From Deinococcus sp. HSC-46F16 (GTDB lineage Bacteria > Deinococcota > Deinococci > Deinococcales > Deinococcaceae), in assembly GCF_024171495.1 (NCBI RefSeq), contig NZ_JALJZW010000001.1, positions 186,001-250,000 on the forward strand: 64,000 bases of DNA, given 5' to 3'. Positions 25,892 to 47,593 of the stretch are shown here, piece after piece (the stretch's first letter is position 1; each line of letters opens with the position of its first letter). Below the pieces are notes generated by a model. The model did no database searches, had not been told where the DNA came from, and was given only the letters and a program-made list of their open reading frames with translations. The position numbers and the translations under genes are program-made.

Positions 25892-27295
25892 TCAGCCCAC
25901 CAGAATGTCCCGCTCGGGCGGGTACTTGATCGCCCGGCTCTGTTGGTTGCGCAGGCTGAAGGCCACCGCGAAGGTCACTGGCCCGATGCGTCCCAGGTAC
26001 ATCAGCACGGTCAGGATGAGCAGGCCGGGGTCGTTGATGAGGTGGGTGGTGTTCATGGACAGGCCCACGGTCGCCGCTGCGCTCACCGTCTCGAACATCA
26101 GGTGCGTGAAGCCCAGGTTCGGGTTGGTCGCCAGCAGCGCAAAAAAGGCGGTGGCGACCATCAGGGTGTACAGGGTGGTCACGGTGCCCGCCCGCACGAG
26201 GTTCTCGGGCAGGATGCGCCGCCCGAACACGATCAGGTCGCCCCGCCCCCGCACCATGTTCCACGCGCTGCCGACCAGGATGGCGAAGGTGCTCGTCTTG
26301 ATGCCGCCCCCGGTCGAGCCGCTGTTCGCCCCGATAAACATCAGCCCGATCAAGAGAAAGAGGCTGGCACTCGTCAGGGACGAGATGTCCACCGTGGCGA
26401 ACCCGCCCGAGCGCGGCGTCACACTCTGGAAAAAGGCCGCGATCAGCTTGCCGCCCGTGTCCAGCGGGCCGAGGGTCCGGGCGTTGCCCCACTCCAACGC
26501 AAGCAGCAGCAGCGCCCCCAGCCCCAGCAGCAGCCCGGTCGTGACCAGCGTGATCTTGGAGTAGGTCAGCAGCCGGGTGCGCCGGGGCTGGCGCAGGTGC
26601 CCCAACACGTTGAGCTGCACCAGAAAGCCCAGCCCGCCCAGCACGATCAGGCTGCTGATCGTCAGGCTGACCAGGGGATCGGCAGCGTACTGCCCCATGC
26701 CGCCGGGCACCACCACGAAGCCCGCGTTGTTGTACGCACTCACCGAGTGAAAGACCGCCTGATACAGCCCTTCCCCCAGCCCGAACTGCGGCACGAAACG
26801 CAGGGCGAGCAGCGCGGCCCCCGCCGCCTCCGCCACGAAGGTGTACAGGAAGATGGTGCGGATGAGGGGCAGCACCCCGCCCACGTCGAGCGCATTGATC
26901 TGCTGCACGAGGTGCTGCCGCTCGGAGAAGTTCACCCGCCGCCCGGTCAGGAACGCGAACAGCGTCCCGAAGGTCAGGATGCCCAGCCCGCCGACCTGCG
27001 AGAGCAGCAGGATCAGCAGTTGGCCGGGCCGGGTAAAGGCCTCGCCCGTGTCGGCCACCACCAGCCCGGTGATGCAGATCGCACTCGTGGCGGTGAACAG
27101 GCGGTCCACGAAGTTCAGCTCGGCCCCCGGTGCCACCACCCCCGGCAGGTGCAGCAGCGCCGTGCCCAGCGCGATGCCGACGAGGTACACCAGCGCGATG
27201 AGTTGCGGCGGTGTGAAGCGGGCCACGAGCGCCCGGCGGGGCCGCCCGGAGGCACGCGGCCACGAGGTGGAGGGGGGATGCGGGGGGCGGGTCAT
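25892..27295 (-). CDS. trkH: TrkH/KtrB family potassium transporter
   Basis: 467 residues from ATG 27295. Four pore repeats are recognisable by their selectivity-loop glycines: SAICITGLVVADTG, YNNAGFVVVPGG, GANSGSTGGGIKTSTF and METVSAAATVGLSMN. This is the pore subunit of a high-affinity K+ uptake system driven by ion gradients. A TAGAAT box (27309-27314, minus strand) lies 13 nt upstream. Co-transcribed with trkA. Confidence 0.93.
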   Translation of the reverse strand: MTRPPHPPSTSWPRASGRPRRALVARFTPPQLIALVYLVGIALGTALLHLPGVVAPGAELNFVDRLFTATSAICITGLVVADTGEAFTRPGQLLILLLSQVGGLGILTFGTLFAFLTGRRVNFSERQHLVQQINALDVGGVLPLIRTIFLYTFVAEAAGAALLALRFVPQFGLGEGLYQAVFHSVSAYNNAGFVVVPGGMGQYAADPLVSLTISSLIVLGGLGFLVQLNVLGHLRQPRRTRLLTYSKITLVTTGLLLGLGALLLLALEWGNARTLGPLDTGGKLIAAFFQSVTPRSGGFATVDISSLTSASLFLLIGLMFIGANSGSTGGGIKTSTFAILVGSAWNMVRGRGDLIVFGRRILPENLVRAGTVTTLYTLMVATAFFALLATNPNLGFTHLMFETVSAAATVGLSMNTTHLINDPGLLILTVLMYLGRIGPVTFAVAFSLRNQQSRAIKYPPERDILVG

Positions 27296-27605
27296 GTGTG
27301 AACGTGCGATTCTACTCCTCGACCGGCAGGCTGGACAGCTTTCCTGCAAATTCGTGATAGGCAATGGGGAAGAATGCTGTCTCAGGCGTGATTTCTTAGC
27401 TCCTCCCCCTTATGGGAGACCGGTACAGCTCGCACTGCGAGAGGCTGGGACTTGTAAAGCTCTGCGGAGCAGCTCTACGAGGTCGCAGGAGAGGAGGTGG
27501 AGGGCGAAGCTCGCCCTCCTAGAAGAGATGCTGCGTGCGTCCATCTCCAACCCTGCGCGGGGCCACCCGACCCATCCCCATGCCCGCCCCGTATACTGCC
27601 CTGCT
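27296..27605. repeat. Intergenic region with family B small repeat
   Basis: About 310 nt without a gene between divergent trkH and the methyltransferase. From about 27395 to 27525 it carries an inverted-repeat-rich element: the 14-mer CTCGTAGAGCTGCT (minus strand, 27468-27481), also found at 55891-55904, and a near-perfect hairpin GGAGGGCGA/TCGCCCTCC (27499-27519). The element resembles a Deinococcus-type dispersed small repeat. Confidence 0.55.
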
Positions 27606-28694
27606 ATGCCCCGCCCCGCCCGCGCCAATCCCTCCCGCCAGAAAAATCCCACCTTCACCCGCCCACAAAAGCCCAAGGGCGACCACCGCGCCCGCCAGCC
27701 TGCCCACGAGTACGCGCTGGAGGCCCTGCCCGGCCTGGAGGAAGTCGCCGCCGAGGAACTGCGCGGGGTGCCCCTCGCCCGCGACCTCCGGGGTTTGCGC
27801 TTCTGGTACCCCGGCGACCCCGAGCGCCTGACCCGGCTGCGCGGGGCAGTCGCGGCCTACCGGGTGCGGGCCTGGGACGTGCCCCGGCCGCGCGGCCTGC
27901 TGGGGCACCAGCAACTTGGGGAGCTGACGGCCTTTCTGGCCGAGGTGGTGCGCTGGGGCGGGCACCGCTCCTTCCGGCTGGCGGCGGCGGGCCGCGAGTC
28001 GGCGGTGATGACCCGGCTGGCCGAGGAACTGTCGCGCGGGCTGGACCTCCCCTTCGACCCGGAAGAAGGCGAACTCTTGATCCGCCTGCGCCCCCAGGAG
28101 GACGGCCCCGGCTGGGAGGTGCTGGCCCGCCTGACCCCCCGGCCCCTCTCCGCGCGGGCGTGGCGGGTGTGCAACCGGGGCGGTGGCCTGAACGCGACGA
28201 TTGCCTTCGCCCTGCACCGCCTCGCCGGGGTGCGCGAGGAGGACCGCATCTTCAACCCGATGGCGGGCAGTGGCACCCTCCTCGTGGAACGTGCCCTGCT
28301 GGGACCGTCGGCGGCAATGGTGGGCGTGGACATCGACCCGGAAGCCGTCGCCTGCGCCCGCGCCAACCTGGGGGCCGCCGGGCGGGAGGTGGAAGTCGCG
28401 GCGGTGGACGCCCTGGCGACGGGCCTGCCGCCCCGTTCCTTCGACCTGATCGTCTGCGACTTGCCCTGGGGGGACGCGATCGGCTCGCACCGGGCGAACG
28501 CCGCCCTTTACCCCGCCTTCCTGACCGAGATGCACCGCCTGCTGTCGCGCCACGGCCGCCTCGCGGTGGTCACCCACGAGATCCGGCTTTTTGAAGGGCT
28601 GCTGCGCGATCAGGACCGCTGGCACGTCCGCGAACTGTTTCAGGTGTACAGCGGCGGGCACCATCCCAAGGGGTATCTGCTCAGCAAGCGGTAA
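27606..28694 (+). CDS. THUMP-domain RNA guanine-N2 methyltransferase (Trm14/RlmKL-like)
   Basis: 362 residues from ATG 27606, 8 nt after TATACT (27592-27597). After a basic N-terminal stretch comes a THUMP-like domain (YALEALPGLEEVAAEELRGV), then a SAM-dependent methyltransferase: NPMAGSGTLLVE (motif I), VGVDIDPEAVACARANL, and IVCDLPWGDAIGSH (the D/N-P-P-Y/W-like motif IV, here DLPWG). Such enzymes make N2-methylguanosine in tRNA (TrmN/Trm14) or 23S rRNA. The substrate RNA is not determinable. Confidence 0.85.
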   Translation: MPRPARANPSRQKNPTFTRPQKPKGDHRARQPAHEYALEALPGLEEVAAEELRGVPLARDLRGLRFWYPGDPERLTRLRGAVAAYRVRAWDVPRPRGLLGHQQLGELTAFLAEVVRWGGHRSFRLAAAGRESAVMTRLAEELSRGLDLPFDPEEGELLIRLRPQEDGPGWEVLARLTPRPLSARAWRVCNRGGGLNATIAFALHRLAGVREEDRIFNPMAGSGTLLVERALLGPSAAMVGVDIDPEAVACARANLGAAGREVEVAAVDALATGLPPRSFDLIVCDLPWGDAIGSHRANAALYPAFLTEMHRLLSRHGRLAVVTHEIRLFEGLLRDQDRWHVRELFQVYSGGHHPKGYLLSKR

Positions 28695-28706
28695 CCCGGC
28701 TGGGCC

Positions 28707-29606
<900 letters not shown>

Positions 29607-29744
29607 GCGCAGAGCATAGGCTGGCCGGGGCGTGGGGGCGGCGGGGGCGTCCCGCATCGCGGGAGGGGACACCCCCAGGGAGGCCCCCCTTCGGGTTCCG
29701 TATATGCGCCTATCCCGCTGCGAACCGCACCCTACACTCCCGGC

Positions 29745-30127
29745 GTGCTTCCCACCGAACGGCACTGGACGGCCCTGCTCGCGGGCGGCCTGCTGGCCGT
29801 GGGGGCGCTGACGCTGGGACCCGCGCTGCGCCCGGCGGCCCAAGCCCCCACGGTGACGCGGGTGGCCCTGCCGCCGCCGCATCCCTCGACCTTGCAGGCC
29901 CAGGCCCCGGAGTACCCCACCACGGCCAGCGTCACGCCGCTGATCTCCGGCAAACTCAACCTGAACACGGCCACCCTGGAGCAGCTCGAAGCCCTGCCAC
30001 GCATCGGTCCCGCCCTCGCCGCCCGCATCGTGGCGGGGCGGCCCTACCGTTCGCTCGCCGACCTCGACCGGGTGAAGGGGATAGGACCTTCCACCCTTGA
30101 AGACCTCGCGCCGCTCGTCAAGTTCTG

Positions 30128-30128
<1 letters not shown>
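29745..30128 (+). CDS. comEA: ComEA DNA-binding competence protein
   Basis: 127 residues from GTG 29745, 6 nt after TACACT (29733-29738). An N-terminal membrane anchor ([17 protein letters not shown]) and a proline-rich linker precede a helix-hairpin-helix pair: [20 protein letters not shown] and [12 protein letters not shown] with RVKGIG. ComEA binds dsDNA arriving at the cell surface and hands it to ComEC. Its stop TGA overlaps the comEC ATG. Confidence 0.93.
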
Positions 30129-32365
<2,237 letters not shown>

Positions 32366-32371
32366 GGACCG

Positions 32372-33358
32372 TCAGCCCACCGTGACCGTCCGCCTCTCCC
32401 GCGCCGCCGCAAACAGGGCGTCGAGGACCCGCGCCTGCCGCACCGCGTCCTGCGGGGGAAAGAGAGCCTGTTCCTCACCCCGTGCCGCCCGCTGAACATG
32501 CGCCACCATCGCCGCATACCCGTTGTGCGGTGCGAACGTTTCGGCACGCTCGCCCGACTCTGTCCGGACCCGCAGGGTCAGGGGTGAGGCGTTGTGGCTC
32601 TCGAAGGCGCCGTTCATCTCCAGACTGCCCCGCGTCCCCACCACCGTGAGCCGCTGCGTAGGAGCCGGACCCCAGTCGAAGGCGCAGTCGATGCTCGCCA
32701 GCGCCCCCCCGAAGTCCAGCGTCCCGCTCAGCCCCAGGTCCACGCCCCCCGGCGTCCACCGCGCCTGCGCCGTCACCCTTTGCGGCTCGCCCAGCAGCAA
32801 CCGCGCGAGGCTCACCGGATAACAGCCCACGTCGTACAGCGCCCCCCCGCCCTTGTCGGCCTCCCAGCGAAAGTCGTCCGGGTTGGTCAGCGGAAAGCCG
32901 AAGGCCCCCCGAAAGGCCCGCACCTCCCCCAGTTCCCCCGAGGCCACGATCTCCCGCAGCCGGGCCACGTGGGGCTGAAAGCGGTAGGCGAACGCTTCGA
33001 GCAGCACCCGGCCCGTCTCGTCAGCGGTGTCTGCCAGGGCCTGCGCTTCGCCCGCGTTCAGCACCAGCGGCTTTTCCGTCAGGGCGTGCTTGCCCGCCCG
33101 CAGCGCGGCCTGGGTCCAGGGGAGGTGGGCATCGTTGGGCAACGGATTGTAGACCGCTTCCACATCCGAGGCGATCACGTCGGTGTAAGTGCCCACCCGC
33201 CCGATGCCCCATTCCCGCGCGAAAGCCTGCACCCGCGCCGAGTCCGGTTCGCGGGCGCCCAGCACCGTCACCTCGCCCCCGGCGGCGCGGATGGCGGGGA
33301 TGAGGGCACGGGCGATCCGCGCTGCGCCGAGGAGGCCCCAGGTCAGGGAAGCGGTCAT
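32372..33358 (-). CDS. Gfo/Idh/MocA family NAD(P)-dependent oxidoreductase
   Basis: 328 residues. N-terminal Rossmann domain ([34 protein letters not shown]), the catalytic-site [14 protein letters not shown], then the C-terminal alpha/beta domain ([21 protein letters not shown]). The EKP triad Lys is present. Substrates in this family are sugars, inositols or biliverdin; not assignable here. TACGCT (33365-33370, minus strand) is 6 nt before ATG 33358. Confidence 0.88.
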   Translation of the reverse strand: MTASLTWGLLGAARIARALIPAIRAAGGEVTVLGAREPDSARVQAFAREWGIGRVGTYTDVIASDVEAVYNPLPNDAHLPWTQAALRAGKHALTEKPLVLNAGEAQALADTADETGRVLLEAFAYRFQPHVARLREIVASGELGEVRAFRGAFGFPLTNPDDFRWEADKGGGALYDVGCYPVSLARLLLGEPQRVTAQARWTPGGVDLGLSGTLDFGGALASIDCAFDWGPAPTQRLTVVGTRGSLEMNGAFESHNASPLTLRVRTESGERAETFAPHNGYAAMVAHVQRAARGEEQALFPPQDAVRQARVLDALFAAARERRTVTVG

Positions 33359-33378
33359 GGGATCAGCGTACCCTGCAC

Positions 33379-33421
33379 AAAAGGGGAGAGGCCCGCCGGG
33401 ATCACTCCCGTGGGCCTCTCG
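33379..33421 (-). terminator. rpsA terminator
   Basis: GAGAGGCCC (33386-33394) and GGGCCTCTC (33412-33420) form a perfect 9-bp stem with a T-run on the minus-strand side. Confidence 0.7.
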
Positions 33422-33437
33422 CCGTTCCGCTAGGGGA

Positions 33438-35228
<1,791 letters not shown>

Positions 35229-35304
35229 CTCCTCCTGCGGGTCCGCCCCCAGGGGAAGCGGACCCACATATACCTGTACCTGCGCTTGGGCGCGGCAACA
35301 CCTC

Positions 35305-35334
35305 AGTGTAACATCACCCCATAGGGGGGGCAAG
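35305..35334 (-). promoter_or_regulatory. rpsA promoter
   Basis: On the minus strand, TTGCCC (35329-35334) and TACACT (35305-35310) are 18 nt apart; the leader to ATG 35219 is about 80 nt. Confidence 0.45.
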
Positions 35335-35402
35335 CGCAGGTGCGACCCCGGCCAGGGCGCACTCCGGCCGCTGTGGCTTGTCCCTCCCCGCCTGCCCCGC
35401 AG

Positions 35403-35431
35403 TTGACGGCCCTGGAACGGGCGGCTATACT
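35403..35431 (+). promoter_or_regulatory. tRNA-Gln promoter
   Basis: TTGACG (35403-35408), 17-nt spacer, TATACT (35426-35431), a near-consensus sigma-70-type promoter about 50 nt upstream of the tRNA. Confidence 0.65.
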
Positions 35432-35481
35432 CCCTCACGCTCAGCCTCACGGGGCCGGGCACCCGCCAGAGCAGTTTCCGT

Positions 35482-35555
<74 letters not shown>

Positions 35556-35661
35556 ACATCCCCCCGCCGCGTGCGGGGGCTTCTTTTGTTCACGATGCTT
35601 TAAAAAATAAAGTGTGCCTGTCTGACCATGCCCGAATGTGCGTGGTGGTACGCTCGGAGGC

Positions 35662-36639
<978 letters not shown>

Positions 36640-36823
36640 CCAGAGTCCTGGTCTCGCCCGGGTTCCCCGCCTCTCGTTCCCCGCACGGGTTCGCCGCAAG
36701 GCCTGGGGCTATGTCGGCAAGGCCCGGCGGCTGGCCCGCAGCCTCAGTCCTCGCCTCGCCTACCCGCAGGACGCCTGGGCCACCGCCCACCTCACCCCGG
36801 CCGAGACCCGCGTCTTTCTGGGC

Positions 36824-37174
36824 ATGGACCCCCGCGACCGCGAGCATGCCTGCCGGGTCACCCGCCACCTCCTGCGCGATCATCCCGCCGCGCCCCCCGA
36901 GGTCGTGGCCGCCGCGCTGCTACACGACTGCGGCAAGAGTATTCGCCCCTACCGGGTGGCCGAGCGGGTGCTGGTGGGCCTGGTGCCCAACCGGGTGGCC
37001 CGGCTGCTGCCGTTCGGGGCCTTGTCGGTACGGGCGTATCACCCCGAGTTGGGGGCCGAACTCCTCGCGCGGGCGGGAGCACGGCCCCGCGTGGCCCGCT
37101 TGGTGGCCCGGCACCACCACGCGGGCGCTGACCCCGAGGCCGCGCTGCTGCACCACTACGACGATCTGGAGTAG
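36824..37174 (+). CDS. HD domain protein, start unresolved
   Basis: 116 residues if started at ATG 36824, with HD motif ALLHDCGKSIRPYR and a second His block ARHHHAGADPEAALLHHYDD. The same frame stays open upstream to about 36641 with protein-like sequence ([36 protein letters not shown]), but contains no ATG, GTG or TTG after the last stop. Either a CTG (for example at 36629) or a frameshift/sequence error hides the true N terminus. HD proteins are metal-dependent phosphohydrolases; substrate unknown. Confidence 0.65.
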   Translation: MDPRDREHACRVTRHLLRDHPAAPPEVVAAALLHDCGKSIRPYRVAERVLVGLVPNRVARLLPFGALSVRAYHPELGAELLARAGARPRVARLVARHHHAGADPEAALLHHYDDLE

Positions 37175-37182
37175 TCCGTGGC

Positions 37183-37212
37183 TTGACTTCTCCGCCCCCG
37201 TCCCCCTACACT
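37183..37212 (+). promoter_or_regulatory. tRNA-Glu promoter
   Basis: TTGACT (37183-37188) and TACACT (37207-37212) with an 18-nt spacer, about 50 nt before the tRNA. Confidence 0.6.
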
Positions 37213-37261
37213 TTCTCTTCGCGCCTGACCCCGCCCCAGGGCGGTTTCCCCGCACACCAGA

Positions 37262-37337
<76 letters not shown>

Positions 37338-37404
37338 CCACGCCGCGCCGCCTTTCCACCCGGAGGCGGCGCGGTTCTATGCATTTTTGTCTAGGCTGCC
37401 CGGT

Positions 37405-38076
37405 ATGGTTCCCCATCTGCCTCCCGCCCTGGCCGATCTCCTCGCCTACTTCGGGCCGCTCGCTTCGGGTCAGGAGGAGGTCGCGGGTGGGGTTGCGCTT
37501 CACACGCCGGGGACGAACGTGCTCGCCTTGAACGCGGTCTTCCTCCCGGACGCGGAGTCCCACCGGTTGTGCGGGGCGGCCGAGTGGCAGAAGGCACGGG
37601 GTCGGCCCCCCCTGGTTGCGGTGGAGGAAAGCACGGGGGGAGAGGAGGTCGCCTCCTTCCACGTCGGCACCTATCAGGCTGGCCCCTCCGCTTCCCCCTT
37701 CACCGTCGAGCAGGTCTCGCGCCTGCACCTGCCGCAGTGGGCCGCCGTGCTGGCCGAGGCCCACGGAACGCCGGACTGGGCGGGGGCGCTGAGCCGCCAT
37801 CTGGCAGGCCGTCTCGAGGAGAGGCGGGACTACGCCCTGCTGCTCGCCTACGCGGGGGAAGAAGCAGTGGGGGCCTTGCTGTGGCAGGCGGCGGGAGTTG
37901 GGGGGCGGGCGCACCTGTGGGGCACGCTCGACCCGGCAGTGGACCGAGCCCTGTTGGATGGGGCGGCGGCCTTGGGCGCACCGCTGTTCGTCAGCCTGCC
38001 GTCCGGTTCCCCGGCCCAGCTTGCGGACACACCCGAGGTCGCCTTCTTCCTCATGAAGGGTGACGGAAATTCGTAG
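37405..38076 (+). CDS. Hypothetical protein
   Basis: 223 residues from ATG 37405, 7 nt after TAGGCT (37392-37397). Two-domain feel: an N-terminal acidic/hydrophobic half (ALADLLAYFGPLASGQEEVAGGVALH) and a C-terminal half (ALLLAYAGEEAVGALLWQAAGVGGRAHLWGTLDPAVDRALLDGAAALG) that reads like part of an acetyltransferase-type alpha/beta fold, though this is only an impression. Not recognised. Confidence 0.6.
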   Translation: MVPHLPPALADLLAYFGPLASGQEEVAGGVALHTPGTNVLALNAVFLPDAESHRLCGAAEWQKARGRPPLVAVEESTGGEEVASFHVGTYQAGPSASPFTVEQVSRLHLPQWAAVLAEAHGTPDWAGALSRHLAGRLEERRDYALLLAYAGEEAVGALLWQAAGVGGRAHLWGTLDPAVDRALLDGAAALGAPLFVSLPSGSPAQLADTPEVAFFLMKGDGNS

Positions 38077-38106
38077 TTCGGCCCCCCGAAGTGGCGAAAG
38101 GCTCAC

Positions 38107-38196
38107 ATGCTCTATGAGAAGTTCAGGCATCTCTTAATGGAGGAAATGATGTATCCGGTCGTTCTTGTCGTGCTCAGCGCCGTTCCTGCGGCGTGA
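38107..38196 (+). CDS. Possible 29-residue small ORF
   Basis: ATG 38107 to TGA 38196 encodes MLYEKFRHLLMEEMMYPVV followed by a hydrophobic end (LVVLSAVPAA). The local GC is lower than in flanking genes and the gap is otherwise empty. No clear ribosome site or homologue is known to me, so this is weak. Confidence 0.2.
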   Translation: MLYEKFRHLLMEEMMYPVVLVVLSAVPAA

Positions 38197-38252
38197 GAGA
38201 TGAGAGCCTGCACCTCATGCCCCACCTACTTGGGTCTGGTGAGATGGGGCCT

Positions 38253-39068
38253 ATGTCTGCTCTGAAGCAAGTCCTGCTGGTTGGCGGCCTCCTGACGCTC
38301 GCGGCGTGCGGTTCGGTCCCCTCCGCTCCCTCTGCCCCGGCCGCGCAGGTGCCCGCCGTCACCCCAGCTGCTGGGACGCTGGAGGCCCAGGCCAGCGCGG
38401 GAACCCTGGTGGTGGGGCAGACCCGGCAGCTCAACGTGACGGTCGGGGGCCGCGCCCCCTCCCCCGGCGAGCTGACTTGGACCACCAGCAACGCCGCCGT
38501 CGCCACCGTGACCCAGACCGGACTGGTGACGGCCACGGGCGCCGGGAACGCCGTGATTCGCGCGGCGCTCACCAACTACCGCAGCTCCTACATCGACTTC
38601 ACCCTGACCGTGACGGCGGCGACCGCCCCGGCCCCGACGCCTGCCCCCACCACGCCGAGCGGGTACGCCGGGCGCGTGCTGGAGCTGACAAACGCCGCCC
38701 GTGCCCAGGCCCGCACCTGCGGCGCGACCAGCTTCGCGGCAGCGCCCGCGCTGACCTACAACGCGCAGCTCGAGCAGGCCGCGCAGGGCCACGCGACCGA
38801 CATGGCGACCCGCAACTACTTCAGCCACACCAGCCTCGACGGGCGCACGATGGCGCAGCGCATCTCAGCGACCGGGTACGCGTGGCGCACCATTGGCGAG
38901 AACATCGCCGCCGGGCAGACCACCCCGGAGCAGGTCGTCGCGGGCTGGCTCGCCAGCGAGGGCCACTGCCGCAACATCATGAACCCCAGCTTCCGCGAAC
39001 TCGGCGTGGGCTACGCGCAGGGCGGCAGCTACGGGCACTACTGGGTGCAGAACTTCGGCGCCCGCTGA
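38253..39068 (+). CDS. CAP/SCP domain lipoprotein with bacterial Ig-like (Big2) domain
   Basis: 271 residues. A lipoprotein signal ending LTLAACGS is followed by a Big2-like domain (LVVGQTRQLNVTVGG ... VATVTQTGLVTATGAG) and a C-terminal CAP domain: VLELTNAARAQARTCGA, FSHTSLDGRTMAQRI, IGENIAAGQTTPEQVV and HCRNIMNPSFRELGVG. The His-Ser/His pair of the cavity is present. CAP proteins are secreted; the bacterial ones have no known common activity. Confidence 0.85.
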   Translation: MSALKQVLLVGGLLTLAACGSVPSAPSAPAAQVPAVTPAAGTLEAQASAGTLVVGQTRQLNVTVGGRAPSPGELTWTTSNAAVATVTQTGLVTATGAGNAVIRAALTNYRSSYIDFTLTVTAATAPAPTPAPTTPSGYAGRVLELTNAARAQARTCGATSFAAAPALTYNAQLEQAAQGHATDMATRNYFSHTSLDGRTMAQRISATGYAWRTIGENIAAGQTTPEQVVAGWLASEGHCRNIMNPSFRELGVGYAQGGSYGHYWVQNFGAR

Positions 39069-39082
39069 GGCGTTGAGATTGA

Positions 39083-39120
39083 GAGGGGCGCGGTGGGGTG
39101 GACTTCCCCGCCGCGCCCTC
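39083..39120. terminator. Bidirectional terminator between the CAP gene and the carboxylase gene
   Basis: GAGGGGCGCGGTGGGG (39083-39098) pairs with CCCCGCCGCGCCCTC (39106-39120). Confidence 0.6.
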
Positions 39121-39134
39121 CTGTTGGCCTCCGC

Positions 39135-40697
<1,563 letters not shown>

Positions 40698-40798
40698 GGG
40701 GCCATGCTACCCGCAGCCCGCCCGTTCCTGCGCCGGGAACAGGGAGAATCACCACAAAGGAAGTGCGCGACCCTGGGGCCTCGTGGGAACTGGGGAAC

Positions 40799-41287
40799 CT
40801 AGCGGGCAGGCATAGCTGACAGCAGGCTGCGGGCCTGTTCGGCGACCTCGGGATCGGCCAGCAGGACGTAGTGGTCGGCCTTCATGCCCCCCACCGACGT
40901 GAAATCGCGCCGCCCGCCGCTGAGCGCGTACCCGATCAGGCCCCAGATCAGCCCGGTGATGCCGCCCAGCACCACGCCGTAGGCGATGGAGAACAGGAAG
41001 TTGCCTGCCGTGAGCCCCAGCAGCCCGAACAGCAGGCCCACGAACAGGCCGATCATCAGGCCCTGCGCGAACCCCAGGCCCGCCGCCCGGCCCCAGCTCA
41101 GGCGCCCGGTGACCTGCTCGACCATCTTCAGGCCCTCTCCCACGATGGCGGTGCGCTCGACGGGAAACTTCTGGTCGCTGAGGTAATCCACGGCCCGCTG
41201 CGCTTCCAGGTAGGTGGGATAGGTCGCCACATTGGTCCGGGTGCGCTGGTCGGGCGTCAGGTCAAACCGGGGATCTCGCTGGGTCAT
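40799..41287 (-). CDS. Membrane protein with general stress protein 17M-like (YflT) termini
   Basis: 162 residues. A soluble N-terminal segment (VATYPTYLEAQRAVDYLSDQKFPVERTAIVGEGLKMVEQ) resembles the YflT/GSP17M domain; two membrane helices follow (FAQGLMIGLFVGLLFGLLGLTAG, VLGGITGLIWGLIGYALSGG), then a short soluble strand ending YVLLADPEVAEQARSLLSA. A related layout occurs at 46943-47542. Promoter candidate AGCCTA read as TAGGCT (41307-41312) on the minus strand. Confidence 0.75.
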   Translation of the reverse strand: MTQRDPRFDLTPDQRTRTNVATYPTYLEAQRAVDYLSDQKFPVERTAIVGEGLKMVEQVTGRLSWGRAAGLGFAQGLMIGLFVGLLFGLLGLTAGNFLFSIAYGVVLGGITGLIWGLIGYALSGGRRDFTSVGGMKADHYVLLADPEVAEQARSLLSAMPAR

Positions 41288-41433
41288 GGGGCACGTCCTT
41301 TGCCCCAGCCTAGGCAGTGGGCACCGCCTTCGCCTGAGCGCCGGGTTGAGAGGCCCTCACGCTCGGAGCGTGGGGAAAAGCGTGGGCACCCCTTCACCCG
41401 GCGAAGACCCCGCGCCGGGTGCCAGACCGGGCC

Positions 41434-42432
<999 letters not shown>

Positions 42433-42531
42433 GGGGCGCATTGTAGCCGCCAACCACCAACGTCCAGCCAAAAAAGCCCCAGCACGCGGCTGGGGCTCTC
42501 GGACTTGTTGGCGGCTGGAAGCTGGCCGCCC
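42433..42531. repeat. Intergenic repeat family A copy 4 with gdh terminator
   Basis: TGGCGGCTGGAAGCTGGCCGCC (42509-42530) is within one nt of the stop of the dehydrogenase gene at 42532. The hairpin AGCCCCAGC/GCTGGGGCT (42475-42497), T-rich on the minus strand, is the terminator of the upstream GDH gene. Confidence 0.6.
42470..42498 (-). terminator. Terminator of the catalytic GDH gene
   Basis: GCTGGGGCT/AGCCCCAGC stem of 9 bp followed on the minus strand by six T (42470-42475). Confidence 0.65.
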
Positions 42532-43863
<1,332 letters not shown>

Positions 43864-43977
43864 GGGAAAGCCTCCGGGGAGGGAAGGGGGCAGGGGACGT
43901 TTTCCGACTTTGCCGCGCGGGGCGGCCCGCGCGTTGCCGCTCGCTGGATGGACGCGCCTGGGCGCCTGGACCCTGGG

Positions 43978-46793
<2,816 letters not shown>

Positions 46794-46942
46794 GCGGGCA
46801 GTATAGGAAAGGACCCCTGGGCGGAACGTACCGCAGGGCGCAGGGTCATGGGGGTGCCCGGGAGGGGGGAAGGGGACCCGGCGGGCGTCTGGGCCAGTCT
46901 GTCCCTCGCCGCAGGGCGCGGGGCCGTGGTAAAACCGGAGGA

Positions 46943-47542
46943 ATGGAAAGCGTCGTTGCCCTCTTTCGTGATCCCCGGCAGGCCCAGGGTGTCCTGACCG
47001 CCCTTCAGGCCCGGGGCTTCGACCGTGACCACCTCGCCTTTGCCCTGACGGACGTGGTGGCCGAAAATGACCTCGCGCAGGCCACCGGCGTCAGCCCCGA
47101 AGAGGGTGCCCCCGGCGGGTCGGCCAGCGTGATTCGCGGCATTCTCCGGGGGGTGCTGGCGGCCCTGGCCCTCACCGTGCCCATCTGGCTGCTGCTGCTG
47201 TGGATTCCCGAAACCCGTGTCTATCAGGAAGGCGGCCTGCTGACCATCCTGTTCGGCGTGATCGGCGGGGCCGGGCTGGGCGGCATCTTCGGGGCGCTGA
47301 CGGGCAGCGACCACGGTGACTACGTCAAGTTGCTGCGCCGCATGGGCGTGCCGCCCGCCGAGGCCGAGCGCTTCCAGAAGGCGATGGGCGACGGCCACGT
47401 CCTCGTGATCGCCCGTGACCCCGACGCCCGCCGGGCTGACGAGGCCCTCAGCCTGATGCGCCGTCACGGCGCCGTGCGCCTTGAGGACGCCGTGGGCGGC
47501 GGCCGTCTCCAGAGCGAGCGCGAGGGGCAGGACGGGCGCTAG
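46943..47542 (+). CDS. Membrane protein with stress-type terminal domains
   Basis: 199 residues from ATG 46943 with GGAGGA directly upstream. A YflT-like N-terminal segment (SVVALFRDPRQAQGVLTALQARGFDRDHLAFALTDV), two membrane helices (GVLAALALTVPIWLLLLW, TILFGVIGGAGLGGIFGAL) and a C-terminal soluble segment with HVLVIARDPDARRADEALSLMRRHGA. The overall layout mirrors 40799-41287. Function unknown. Confidence 0.7.
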   Translation: MESVVALFRDPRQAQGVLTALQARGFDRDHLAFALTDVVAENDLAQATGVSPEEGAPGGSASVIRGILRGVLAALALTVPIWLLLLWIPETRVYQEGGLLTILFGVIGGAGLGGIFGALTGSDHGDYVKLLRRMGVPPAEAERFQKAMGDGHVLVIARDPDARRADEALSLMRRHGAVRLEDAVGGGRLQSEREGQDGR

Positions 47543-47561
47543 GCGAGGGGGGCACGGCAGG

Positions 47562-47590
47562 AGCGGCGGGGGAGACCTCGCCGCTTTTCT
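47562..47590. terminator. Terminator between convergent genes
   Basis: AGCGGCG (47562-47568) pairs with CGCCGCT (47579-47585), followed by TTTTCTT. Confidence 0.6.
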
Positions 47591-47593
47591 TGT

